This document shows, one piece after another, positions 18,083 through 25,885 of a stretch of DNA of 64,000 bases; the first letter of the stretch is position 1, and each line of letters opens with the position of its first letter. The translations under genes were made by a program, and so were the position numbers. The stretch spans positions 113,354 to 177,353 of the forward strand of contig NZ_JAAGOB010000013.1 in assembly GCF_010550695.1 (NCBI RefSeq), read 5' to 3'. The stretch comes from Phytoactinopolyspora alkaliphila (lineage in GTDB: Bacteria > Actinomycetota > Actinomycetes > Jiangellales > Jiangellaceae). Below the pieces are notes generated by a model. It was given only the letters and a program-made list of their open reading frames with translations, searched no databases and was not told the DNA's origin.

Positions 18083-19711
18083 GTGCCCACGGCAACCGCC
18101 GAATCCCGTCCCGTCCCTTCGAGCTCTTCCCAGGACCGCTCGCCCTCCTCATCGCCCGCACGCAAGCCGTCGTCGCTGCGTGCCACCCTGGCGGCATTCC
18201 GGGTCCGCAACTACCGGCTCTACGTCACCTCCCAGGTCCTGACCAACAGCTGCGGCTGGATGCAGCGCATCGCCCAGGACTGGCTGATGCTCACCCTCAC
18301 CGGTGACGTCGCCATGGTGGGGCTCACCGTCGCGCTGCAGTTCACTCCCATCCTCGCCTTCGGCCTCGTCGGCGGCATCCTTGCCGACCGCTACGACAAA
18401 CGGCGCATCCTGATGATCACCCAGTCGGTGATGGGGCTGGTGGCGCTCACGCTCGGTGTGCTGACACTGACCGGCGTCGTCGCTCCCTGGCATGTGCTGG
18501 CGATGGCAGCAACGCTGGGATTCACCACCGTCGTCGACAATCCGGCGCGGCAGTCGTTCGTCCCGGAGCTGGTGGGGATGGAGCATCTGCGCTCAGCCAT
18601 CTCGGTCAACGCATCGGTGTTCCAGCTCGGCGCCCTGGTGGGTCCGATGTTGGCGGCGGTGTCCATCGAGCTGGTCGGTGAAGGCCTGTCCTTCGTCGCC
18701 AACGCCGCCGCCTGCTCGGTCGCGGTCGTCTTGCTGGTGGCGATGCGCCCGGGCGAACTGAAAGCACCGCCGGTGGTAGCGCGGGCACGTGGTCAGCTCC
18801 GTGAAGGGCTGGCCACCGTGCGGAGGGAGCCACAGCTGCTGTGGCCGACCGTGCTGGTCGGATTCGTCGCCGTCAGCGGCATCAACCTGGCAACTGTTCT
18901 CACCGCGTACGCCGACCGGGTGTTTCACAGCGGCGCCGGCGGCTACGGCCTGCTCAGTGCGATGGTGGCCGTCGGCGCCATCATCGGCTCGCTGGCCACC
19001 TCACGGCGCCACACTCGGCTGCGTCAGCTCGTCGTCGGTGCCGCGGCGATCGGTGCCCTGGAGATGGTGGCTGCCACGATACGCAGCCAGGTGTTCTTCG
19101 CGGTGCTGCTCGTCGCCATCGGCGTGGCCGTCCTGACGTATCTGACCTCAAGCAACGCCCTGGTACAGACGACCACCGCGCCCACCATGCGCGGCCGGGT
19201 GATGTCGCTCTACATCATGGTCCTTCTCGGTGCGCAGGCTTTGTCCGGTGTGCTGATCGGCTGGATCGCCTCGACGTTCGGCGCACACGCCGCCATGGCC
19301 GCCTGTGGCTTGGGCCCGCTGCTCGGTGCCGCCGTGGTGGGGACGGTCCTGGCGAGGCGGGGGCAGCTGAGCGCCAGGGTGATGATTCGTGACCGCCCGG
19401 GACGCGGCTTCGTGTATATCGTTCCGCAGCGCGATGTCCGGCCGTGGCTGCGCCCTCAGCCGGCGGCGTGGTGGGCGGCGCGCCTGGCACCGATCCGGCG
19501 GCGACGCCACGCGGCCGGGCACCATGAAACGCGGCCGGTACCGGCGCAGTGCGCGAAAACGGCCCTCAACCCCGGTCGAGGGCCGTTCACGGCATCGCCT
19601 GGCCGGGGCGACGCAAGTGGAACTCTCAACGTCGGCCGGGTGGGTAGTACCCACGGCCTACTTGACCCCAGGTTAGCATCGCGCGTGCCTCCTGGTACAC
19701 GGCCACGATGA
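18083..19711 (+). CDS. MFS transporter, EntS/MFS_3 type, with an odd C-terminal tail
   Basis: Residues ~30-425 form a typical 12-helix drug/siderophore exporter of the MFS_3 group: RNYRLYVTSQVLTNSCGWMQ, the loop 2-3 motif GGILADRYDKRRIL, and VMSLYIMVLLGAQALSGVLIGW late in the chain. It starts at GTG 18083. The last ~115 residues are rich in Arg, Pro and Gly, with no membrane helices, and extend over a terminator-like hairpin at 19558-19587. MFS_3 proteins usually end near 420-430 residues, so the original stop codon was probably lost or shifted. Divergent to a LysR gene that may regulate it. Confidence 0.85.
   Translation: MPTATAESRPVPSSSSQDRSPSSSPARKPSSLRATLAAFRVRNYRLYVTSQVLTNSCGWMQRIAQDWLMLTLTGDVAMVGLTVALQFTPILAFGLVGGILADRYDKRRILMITQSVMGLVALTLGVLTLTGVVAPWHVLAMAATLGFTTVVDNPARQSFVPELVGMEHLRSAISVNASVFQLGALVGPMLAAVSIELVGEGLSFVANAAACSVAVVLLVAMRPGELKAPPVVARARGQLREGLATVRREPQLLWPTVLVGFVAVSGINLATVLTAYADRVFHSGAGGYGLLSAMVAVGAIIGSLATSRRHTRLRQLVVGAAAIGALEMVAATIRSQVFFAVLLVAIGVAVLTYLTSSNALVQTTTAPTMRGRVMSLYIMVLLGAQALSGVLIGWIASTFGAHAAMAACGLGPLLGAAVVGTVLARRGQLSARVMIRDRPGRGFVYIVPQRDVRPWLRPQPAAWWAARLAPIRRRRHAAGHHETRPVPAQCAKTALNPGRGPFTASPGRGDASGTLNVGRVGSTHGLLDPRLASRVPPGTRPR
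19558..19587. terminator. Terminator-like hairpin inside the 3' part of the MFS reading frame
   Basis: AACGGCCCTC and GAGGGCCGTT form a perfect 10-bp stem around a 10-nt loop. A TTTT run follows the stem only on the minus strand. Its place inside the odd C-terminal extension supports the view that the extension is not original coding sequence. Confidence 0.6.
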
Positions 19712-19809
19712 CTGTTCCGGCCATCCTGTGAAAGGGAATGTAGACCTCTGGTCCGTGGTTGCAGCGAAGGCAAGGGATAGTCGACCACGAGAGATGAACG
19801 AGGCTACGC

Positions 19810-20226
19810 ATGAGCGACGACAAGAGCTTTAACGAGCAGATCATCAAGGAGTTCCGAGCCAACGCAGGGAGCGTGGGCGGCGACTTCGAAGGCACCCCCA
19901 TGGTGCTGGTGACCACCACCGGAGTGAAGACCGGTCTGCCCCGTACAAGCCCGCTGGTCTACACGCGCGACGGGGACCGGCTGGTCGTGATCGCGTCGAA
20001 CGGCGGCGCCGACAAGCACCCCAGCTGGTACACCAACCTCCGGGCCAACCCGATCGTGACGGTCGAAGTGGGTGAGGACACGTTCGAGGCCAAGGCGATC
20101 GTCGCCGAGGGTGCCGAGCGCGACCGGTTGTTCGACGCGCAGGCCGAGCTGATCCCCGGCTTCCGGGACTACGAAGCCGCCACCAGTAGGGTCATCCCGG
20201 TTGTCACGCTCGAGCGCCTCGGCTGA
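19810..20226 (+). CDS. Deazaflavin (F420)-dependent nitroreductase family protein (Ddn-like)
   Basis: A 138-residue single-domain protein with the split-barrel features of the family: VLVTTTGVKTGLPRTSPLVY near the F420 phosphate site, LVVIASNGGADKHPSWYTNL and the closing VIPVVTLERL. Family members use reduced cofactor F420 to reduce quinones, nitro compounds or other electron-poor substrates. Next to it, in convergent orientation, is a SoxR-controlled NAD(P)-binding protein, so a redox-stress role is possible but inferred. Confidence 0.9.
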   Translation: MSDDKSFNEQIIKEFRANAGSVGGDFEGTPMVLVTTTGVKTGLPRTSPLVYTRDGDRLVVIASNGGADKHPSWYTNLRANPIVTVEVGEDTFEAKAIVAEGAERDRLFDAQAELIPGFRDYEAATSRVIPVVTLERLG

Positions 20227-20230
20227 CGCA

Positions 20231-21075
20231 TTACGCCGCCCGGAAGTCGTCCGCGTGGTCGAGCGCCCATTGGCGAAACGTGCGCGCGGGCGCACCGGTG
20301 ATGTCGCGTACCGCCGTGGTCACGGCTTCCGGCGTGCCGACCATCGACGCCCAGCCGTCCAGAGCCTTCTCCACGAACGACGGGTCACCCCACATGTTCA
20401 GAAGGACCACACGTGCCTCGGCGACCGGCATCTCCTCCCAGCGGACGGGTATGCCGATCGCCTCGCCGATGATGCGTACTTGTTCTGCCTGGGTCAGCTG
20501 ATCCGGGCCGGTGACGTGGTACGCGGCGCCGTCGTGACCGTCCTCGGTGAGTGCGCGGACGGCTACCGCGGCGAGGTCCGCCTCGTGGACGAGGGCGCGA
20601 GTGGCCGCACCGTAGGGCCAGCGCACCACGCCGGTACGGATCTCGCCCGCCCATCCGAGGGTGTTCGCCGCGAATCCTCCTGCCCGAATGAACGTCCAGT
20701 CCATCCCTGACCGTTCGACCAACTGCTCGATCTCGCCCCAGAAGCCGTCTGCGCGCCCGCCGTCATCCCCGGCGGCGGACAGATAGACGACGTGGCGGGC
20801 TCGCTCGGCGATCAGATCGACGACGGCCGGCGCGGCGTCGATTGAGAACAAGGGCCAGAGGAGGAAAACCGACCTTACGCCGTCGAGGGCGGGTCGCAGG
20901 GTCTCCGGCGAAGTCAGGTCGCCTGGAACGAGTTCGACCCCGGCCGGCAGGTTCGCCATGCCGGGATCGCGAACCATCGCTCTGACGGTGGCACCTCGGT
21001 CAAGAGTTGCACCACCAGCTGCCGTCCGACGTTGCCGGTGGCGCCGGTGACGAGGATGGGTTGCGATGGGTTCAT
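20231..21075 (-). pseudogene. NmrA-like NAD(P)-binding protein, frameshifted
   Basis: The N-terminus (MNPSQPILVTGATGNVGRQL, with the GATGNVG nucleotide-binding loop) is in one frame from ATG 21075. The rest (GATVRAMVRDPGMANLPAGV... to RQWALDHADDFRAA) is in another. The switch falls near 20996-20998, where one base seems to be missing after LLTE/D; adding one base restores about 281 residues, a normal NmrA/SDR-a length. Either the gene is broken or the base is a sequencing error. It is divergent from soxR across a SoxR box. In Streptomyces coelicolor, known SoxR targets include similar NAD(P)-binding proteins. Confidence 0.85.
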
Positions 21076-21156
21076 TGTGGTCTCCGCTCGTGTCCTGGTG
21101 ACCGCCGCGGTGGCACGACGGGCGAGCCCGAATTCCGGCTGCGTCACAAGCGTCGA

Positions 21157-21176
21157 ACTTAAACGTTGGTTTAAGT
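21157..21176. promoter_or_regulatory. SoxR box between soxR and the NAD(P)-binding gene
   Basis: ACTTAAAC-N4-GTTTAAGT is a perfect 8+8 inverted repeat. On the minus strand it lies in the spacer after TTGACT (21174-21179), with 19 nt to GACGCT, the long spacer typical of promoters activated by MerR-family proteins. On the plus strand TAGTGT (21182-21187) sits just before the soxR ATG. Confidence 0.8.
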
Positions 21177-21194
21177 CAAGGTAGTGTGGCGTGA

Positions 21195-21650
21195 ATGACA
21201 TCGGGAGCACCGGGTTCAGACGATCTCACCATCGGTGAGCTGGCCGAACGCAGTGGCATCCCCGCGTCGGCGCTGCGGTTCTACGAGCGACAGGGTCTGA
21301 TCCGAAGCCGGCGCACCACAGGCAACCAGCGACGCTACCACCGGTCCATTCTCCGGCAGGTGGCCTTCATTAGAGCGTCGCAGACCGTCGGCATCCCGTT
21401 GTCGGACATCGGTGACGTCCTGGCGTTGTTGCCGGAAGGCACGGTCCCCACGCACGAATTCTGGGTCAGGGCCTCGCAATGCTGGCAGGACATGCTCAAC
21501 GCGCGCATCAAGAAGCTGCAGCGGATGCGCGACCTGTTCACCGAGTGCATCGGTTGTGGGTGCCTTTCGCTGGAGCAATGTCACCTGATCAACGCGGGCG
21601 ACAAACTGGGGAAGCTGGGCTCCGGGCCTCGTCGGCTGCTCAAGGACTAG
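21195..21650 (+). CDS. soxR: Redox-sensitive transcriptional activator SoxR
   Basis: A 151-residue MerR-family protein. The N-terminal HTH reads LTIGELAERSGIPASALRFY, followed by a dimerisation helix. The decisive feature is CIGCGCLSLEQC near the C-terminus: C118, C121, C123 and C129 match the CX2CXCX5C ligand set of the SoxR [2Fe-2S] cluster. In actinomycetes SoxR acts without SoxS and directly switches on oxidoreductase and transporter genes in response to redox-cycling compounds. No ribosome binding site precedes the ATG, and the TAGTGT -10 ends only 7 nt before it, so the transcript is probably leaderless. Confidence 0.95.
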   Translation: MTSGAPGSDDLTIGELAERSGIPASALRFYERQGLIRSRRTTGNQRRYHRSILRQVAFIRASQTVGIPLSDIGDVLALLPEGTVPTHEFWVRASQCWQDMLNARIKKLQRMRDLFTECIGCGCLSLEQCHLINAGDKLGKLGSGPRRLLKD

Positions 21651-21680
21651 AGCCCGTCCCCTTACTGCTTCCGGCGGAGC

Positions 21681-22682
21681 TCAGGAGTAGTGCTCGCGAA
21701 GGTAGGCGGCGAACTTCTCCAGGCCGTCGATGTTGCGGGGACTGCTGATGCCCTCGTTGTAGTCGAGCACGAAGAACCTGTCGGCCTTCACGGCGGGAAG
21801 TTCGGCCGTCACGGGTGAGGTGCGTAGGAACTCGATCTTGTCCTCCGCGGGCTGGTCGCCGTAGTCGAGGATGATGATCACCTCCGGCTGCGCCTCGACG
21901 ACCGCCTCCCAGCCGACCTGGGTCCAGCGGGCGTCGAGGTCGCCGAAGATGTTCTCGCCGCCGGCGAGGCGGATGATGTCGTTCGGAGGGACCTGGCTGC
22001 CCGCGGTGAACGGCTGGTCTGTTCCGGAGTCGTAGAGGAAGACCGGTGGTGGGTCGCCGGCCGGGGCCTGGTCCTCCACCTCGGCGACGCGCTCCTTGAA
22101 CCCGGCGACCACCTCGGCGGTAGTGTCCTCGACACCGAAGATCCTCCCGAGGCGCTCGAGGTCGGTGTACAGGCCGTCGAATGGAGTGACGTTCTCCGGG
22201 AAGCCTGGGTAGTTGAAGCAAGACTCGGTGTGCATGAAGCTCTGGATGCCGAGCCCGTCGAGGATCGCCGGGGTGATACCCCGCTGGTCGCTGAAGCCGG
22301 AGTTCCAGCCGGCCACGACGAAGTCCGCCTGGGCGTCGACCACGAGTTCACGGTTGAGCAGGTCGTCGCTGAGGAACTCCACCTGGGCGTACTCCGCGGC
22401 CCATGGCGACTCCTCGACCGGCGGGTTGGCCGGGGGCATCACGTAGCCGTGCACGTGCTCGGTGAGACCGAGGGCGAAGAGCTTGTCGGCGCTGCCGCCC
22501 TCGTACACGACGGCCCGTTGCGGAGTGGTGTATTCGACCTCCTCGCCGCAACGAGGGACCGTGACGGACTGGATATCGTCGTCGGACTCCAGCTCAGCGC
22601 CACATCCGGCCAACAAGACGCCCACGCCGGCGAGAGCAAGGGCGATAGCCGTGGCCGGACGTCGTCTGGGTGTCGTGGTCAT
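21681..22682 (-). CDS. Siderophore ABC transporter substrate-binding lipoprotein (FepB/FecB type)
   Basis: A 333-residue lipoprotein. ATG 22682 is chosen because it overlaps the ATPase stop as ATGA, has GGAAG upstream and gives a proper signal peptide with lipobox VLLAGC (Cys ~25). The mature part has the PeriBP_2 layout: PQRAVVYEGGSADKLFALGL near the start, a long helix between lobes, GGENIFGDLDARWTQVGWEAVVEAQPEVIIIL, and FFVLDYNEGISSPRNIDGL at the end. It should deliver ferric siderophore to the FecCD-type permease; heme or cobalamin cannot be excluded. It is the last gene of the three-gene operon. Confidence 0.9.
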   Translation of the reverse strand: MTTTPRRRPATAIALALAGVGVLLAGCGAELESDDDIQSVTVPRCGEEVEYTTPQRAVVYEGGSADKLFALGLTEHVHGYVMPPANPPVEESPWAAEYAQVEFLSDDLLNRELVVDAQADFVVAGWNSGFSDQRGITPAILDGLGIQSFMHTESCFNYPGFPENVTPFDGLYTDLERLGRIFGVEDTTAEVVAGFKERVAEVEDQAPAGDPPPVFLYDSGTDQPFTAGSQVPPNDIIRLAGGENIFGDLDARWTQVGWEAVVEAQPEVIIILDYGDQPAEDKIEFLRTSPVTAELPAVKADRFFVLDYNEGISSPRNIDGLEKFAAYLREHYS

Positions 22683-23533
22683 GCGGTCTTCCTTTGCCGT
22701 TCGGGGGCGGATGAGGGACTGGAGGAGATGCTGTCCGCGGGTGGCCGGCCAGGGGAGTGGCCCGGATCCGGCGCTAGCGTGTAGAGCAGCTGAGGATCGC
22801 CGGTCAGGGGATGGGGGACGATCGTCGCTTCCACCCCGAAGACATCTCGGATCAGCGCCGGCGTGAGGACCTCCGGCGGCGAGCCGGAGACGACGAGCCG
22901 GCCCTCGGCGAGAACCCCAAGCCGGTCGCACGCTGCAGCGGCGAGATTGAGGTCGTGCAGCACCACGAGGACGGTGAGCCCGGAGCCCTTGAGGAGCGAG
23001 AGCAGTTCGATCTGATGCCGTATGTCGAGGTGGTTCGTGGGCTCGTCCAGGACCAGGACGCGCGGCTCCTGGACGAGCGCACGGGCCACCAGCACCCGCT
23101 GCCGCTCGCCTCCGGAGAGCTCGAGCACGCCGCGGCCGGCAAGGTGGGTGATGTCGAGCTGCTCCATCGCCTGCCGGCACAGCTCACGTTCCCGGTAGCT
23201 CAGGGGCTCGTTGCCGCGCAGGTGAGGGGTTCGCCCGAGCGCGACGATCTCCTCGACGGTGAAGTCGAGATCCGATCCGCTCTCCTGGGTCAGCGCGGCC
23301 ACAGCCTGGGCACTGCGTCGCAGGCTGAGCGACTGAAGGTCGTCCTTGCCGATCCAGACCGATCCGGTGGTGGGCTTCAGCGCCCTGTACACGCAGCGCA
23401 GGGCGGTGGACTTCCCGGAGCCGTTCGGGCCCACCAACCCGACGACCTGCTCGTGGCCGACGTCGAGGGACAGCTCGCGGACCAGATCGGTGCCGTCGAC
23501 GCGGACGGATACGGCATCGAGGCGAAGGTCCAT
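22679..23533 (-). CDS. Siderophore ABC transporter ATP-binding protein (FepC type)
   Basis: A 284-residue ATPase with Walker A GPNGSGKSTALR, signature [15 protein letters not shown], Walker B VLVLDEPTNHLD and H-loop VLHDLNLAA, the FepC/FhuC/BtuD pattern. ATG 23533 overlaps the permease stop as TGATG; a GTG one codon upstream is possible. The C-terminus has a Pro/Ser-rich tail of about 25 residues. Both overlaps indicate translational coupling in the order permease, ATPase, binding protein. Confidence 0.92.
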   Translation of the reverse strand: MDLRLDAVSVRVDGTDLVRELSLDVGHEQVVGLVGPNGSGKSTALRCVYRALKPTTGSVWIGKDDLQSLSLRRSAQAVAALTQESGSDLDFTVEEIVALGRTPHLRGNEPLSYRERELCRQAMEQLDITHLAGRGVLELSGGERQRVLVARALVQEPRVLVLDEPTNHLDIRHQIELLSLLKGSGLTVLVVLHDLNLAAAACDRLGVLAEGRLVVSGSPPEVLTPALIRDVFGVEATIVPHPLTGDPQLLYTLAPDPGHSPGRPPADSISSSPSSAPERQRKTA

Positions 23534-24585
23534 CACCGGCTCCCGAACAGGTAGGCCTTGCGGCGCATCAGGGTGATGAACACCGGCACGCCGACCAGTG
23601 CCGTGATGACGCCGAGAGGAAGCTCGCGAGGAGCCACGAGGGTGCGTGACGCCAGATCGACCCAGACCATGAAGATGGCGCCGACCAACGGCGCCACGGC
23701 CAGGACCCGGTGGTGGGCGGCGCCCAGCACGATCCGCACGATGTGCGGGATGACGAGGCCGACGAACCCGATGGCGCCGCTGACGGCAACCATCGCGCCG
23801 GTCATGACCGCTGTGAGGACGAACAGGCCGCGGCGTACGCTGCTCGCGTCGACACCCAGGCTGGAGGCGGTTTCGTCACCGAGGGTCAGCACGTCGAGCG
23901 GGCGACCGAAGCGACGCAGGACGACGGTGCCGCCAACCACGGCGACCGCGACGACGGGGAGTGCGCCCCAGGTGGCGGCACCGAAGCTCCCCATCGACCA
24001 GAAGAGCACGGTACTCGTCGCCTCGCTGCTCGGTGCGAGGTAGATGATCACGCTCATGACAGCCTGGAACCCGAAGGACATCGCAACGCCGGTCAGGACG
24101 AGGCGAAGTGGCAGTACGCCCATCCGCGAGTACGAGATCAGGTACACGAGGAACGTCGCGCCGAGCGCCCCGAGGAACGCACCGGCCGAGACCGCGAAGA
24201 CGCCGAAGACGGCCAATACCCCGAAGACGCTGACGACCACCGCGCCGACCGATGCCCCGGAGGAGACGCCGAGGATGAACGGGTCGGCGAGGGCGTTTCG
24301 CACGAGCGCCTGGATCGCGACGCCCACCACGCTCAGGCCCGCGCCGACGATCACCGCGAGCAGCACCCGGGGGGTCCGGATCTGCCAGATGATCTGGTAT
24401 TGGGTGGTCTCTTCGGCGCGGATGATGCCACCGGTGAACCCGGACCACAGATAGCGGGCCGTGTCGCCCGGCGACACGACGGCGGTGCCGAGTCCGATCG
24501 CCACCACGGCGGAGGCCGCGAGCACCACCGAAAGTGCGACGACGGGGACGAGCGTCGTTCGGCTGGGAGGCGCGGCGATGTGCAC
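23533..24585 (-). CDS. Siderophore ABC transporter permease (FecCD family)
   Basis: A 350-residue protein with about ten membrane helices. Family marks are the IIWQIRTPRVLLAVIVGAGL opening, ALVRNALADPFILGVSSGA, and the C-terminal GAIGFVGLVIPHIVR and ELPLGVITALVGVPVFI. Only one permease gene is present, so the channel is probably a homodimer, as in BtuC. It starts at GTG 24585, about 20 bp from a Fur-type box, which suggests metal repression of the whole operon. Confidence 0.93.
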   Translation of the reverse strand: MHIAAPPSRTTLVPVVALSVVLAASAVVAIGLGTAVVSPGDTARYLWSGFTGGIIRAEETTQYQIIWQIRTPRVLLAVIVGAGLSVVGVAIQALVRNALADPFILGVSSGASVGAVVVSVFGVLAVFGVFAVSAGAFLGALGATFLVYLISYSRMGVLPLRLVLTGVAMSFGFQAVMSVIIYLAPSSEATSTVLFWSMGSFGAATWGALPVVAVAVVGGTVVLRRFGRPLDVLTLGDETASSLGVDASSVRRGLFVLTAVMTGAMVAVSGAIGFVGLVIPHIVRIVLGAAHHRVLAVAPLVGAIFMVWVDLASRTLVAPRELPLGVITALVGVPVFITLMRRKAYLFGSR

Positions 24586-24604
24586 GGCGCCGACGATATC
24601 AGGA

Positions 24605-24617
24605 AATGAGAACCATT
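24605..24617. promoter_or_regulatory. Fur-family box upstream of the siderophore operon
   Basis: AATG-AGAAC-CATT, extended to AAATGAGAACCATTACT, agrees with the classical Fur box at 12 of 16 positions. It lies 20 bp before the permease start, where it could cover the promoter or start site. It does not resemble the IdeR/DmdR box usual for actinobacterial iron genes; Zur is an alternative. Confidence 0.5.
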
Positions 24618-25203
24618 ACTTATTGCGGTGTCGCGTCCACAGTCCCGGGTAGTCGATGACGATGCCGTCCTGGTCCACCTGAAGGTCTGTCCTGAAGGAA
24701 CCGGACTCGTACCTGTACGCGGCACCGGACTCATGCGTGTTCGCGGCCCGGTCAGGGGTGTCTGTTCGGGTGTACCGCTGATCCAGGGTGCTGATGTCCA
24801 GCTCGGCGCCAGGCTGGATGTACACCGCCCGCGGCGACGCCGATTCACCCGGCTGCAGGCGGAGCCTGCGAATCGGCAAGGTGTTGGTGAACGGCGTGAG
24901 TGCGATGTCCACGTCGATGCATCCGGCCAATTCGGACATCTCCGATTCCGGGTCGCTATCCAGGTACCAGCGGCGGTCATCGTCACTGGTCAACGTCATG
25001 AGCGGGTGTCCGTGCAGGTTCAGGGAGACGTGCCGGGTGTGCCACGCGTCGTCGCATGCGATCTGGTAGTGGAGCCGGGCGGGTATGCCGTCCTCGGTGG
25101 CGATGACCATCCCGTCGGCCCTGATACCCCCGGCGACCGAGCGCACCTGCACGAGCTCACCGCCGGCCCAGCGGTTCGGCGTCCACACGATCACACGGTC
25201 CAA
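24616..25203 (-). CDS. Putative glycolipid-binding protein (PF06475 family)
   Basis: A 195-residue protein without signal peptide or membrane helix. It shows the family pattern: VRSVAGGIRADGMVIATEDG, HVSLNLHGHPLMTL, GCIDVDIALTPFTNTLPIRR and, at the end, VDQDGIVIDYPGLWTR. The family was named after a Pseudomonas structure; its cellular role is not established. It precedes the siderophore operon by 30 bp on the same strand, but a separate promoter with a Fur-type box seems to lie at its 3' end, so co-regulation is uncertain. Confidence 0.85.
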   Translation of the reverse strand: MDRVIVWTPNRWAGGELVQVRSVAGGIRADGMVIATEDGIPARLHYQIACDDAWHTRHVSLNLHGHPLMTLTSDDDRRWYLDSDPESEMSELAGCIDVDIALTPFTNTLPIRRLRLQPGESASPRAVYIQPGAELDISTLDQRYTRTDTPDRAANTHESGAAYRYESGSFRTDLQVDQDGIVIDYPGLWTRHRNK

Positions 25204-25301
25204 TGGTTCCTCCTTAGGCGGCCGGGTGGCGACGACCGGTAGTCCCAGGCGTGCCGGGGTTGTTAACCATCTAACGTGTAACGAAGGTTAGCGAAGGCGC
25301 C

Positions 25302-25868
25302 ATGACCTATGCAACCGGTAAACTCTTTTCAATGGTTAACGCATCGCGCGGGCAGGCGGCTCCGGGAGCGTTGGAGTCCGTGCGGGAGCTGCTCAATACC
25401 TGGAGCATCCCGAATCAGACTCGACGAGCCGAGGACCGCCTCGAGGAGTTTGCGCAGGATCGTGGCGTTCCGCGCGGAAGCCAGCGCACAGTGCTGGCAG
25501 AACTGCGGGATGACCTGCGCGGCCTCGTGGAGGGCTCGGCCGGCGCCGACGCGGTACTCAACGACTGGATAGTCCGGCTCGACGTCCGCCCGCATCTGGA
25601 GGCGGCCACCATCGGCTATCGGTCCGGTCCGGAGCCGGCCGGCGAGTTTCTGGTGGTGGTGCTGGACGCAGTCGCGGCGGCGACCTGGCCGCGGCTCAAG
25701 GCGTGCCCGGACTGCCGATGGGTCTTCTACGACCACACCCGCAACGGCAGCAAGAAATGGTGCCTGATGACCGCAGGCGGCCCGGACGGACGCTCGTGCG
25801 GGAGTATCGCCAAGGTCCGGGCGCACCGGGACCGGGCGCGGGCGGCACGCCCCGGAGCGAGCCGCTGA
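25302..25868 (+). CDS. CGNR zinc-finger (ABATE-domain) putative regulator
   Basis: A 188-residue protein. Residues ~1-135 form the ABATE-like helical domain (LESVRELLNTW near the start). The C-terminal zinc ribbon reads KACPDCRWVFYDHTRNGSKKWCLM and then SCGSIAKVRAHR; the usual CGNR tetrad is CGSI here, but the four cysteines are kept. These proteins are presumed DNA-binding stress regulators. The upstream region contains three TAAC direct repeats and a GGTTA (25264-25290), possibly an autoregulatory site. Convergent with the aminotransferase gene. Confidence 0.88.
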   Translation: MTYATGKLFSMVNASRGQAAPGALESVRELLNTWSIPNQTRRAEDRLEEFAQDRGVPRGSQRTVLAELRDDLRGLVEGSAGADAVLNDWIVRLDVRPHLEAATIGYRSGPEPAGEFLVVVLDAVAAATWPRLKACPDCRWVFYDHTRNGSKKWCLMTAGGPDGRSCGSIAKVRAHRDRARAARPGASR

Positions 25869-25885
25869 CGAACGTCACGCCGAGG

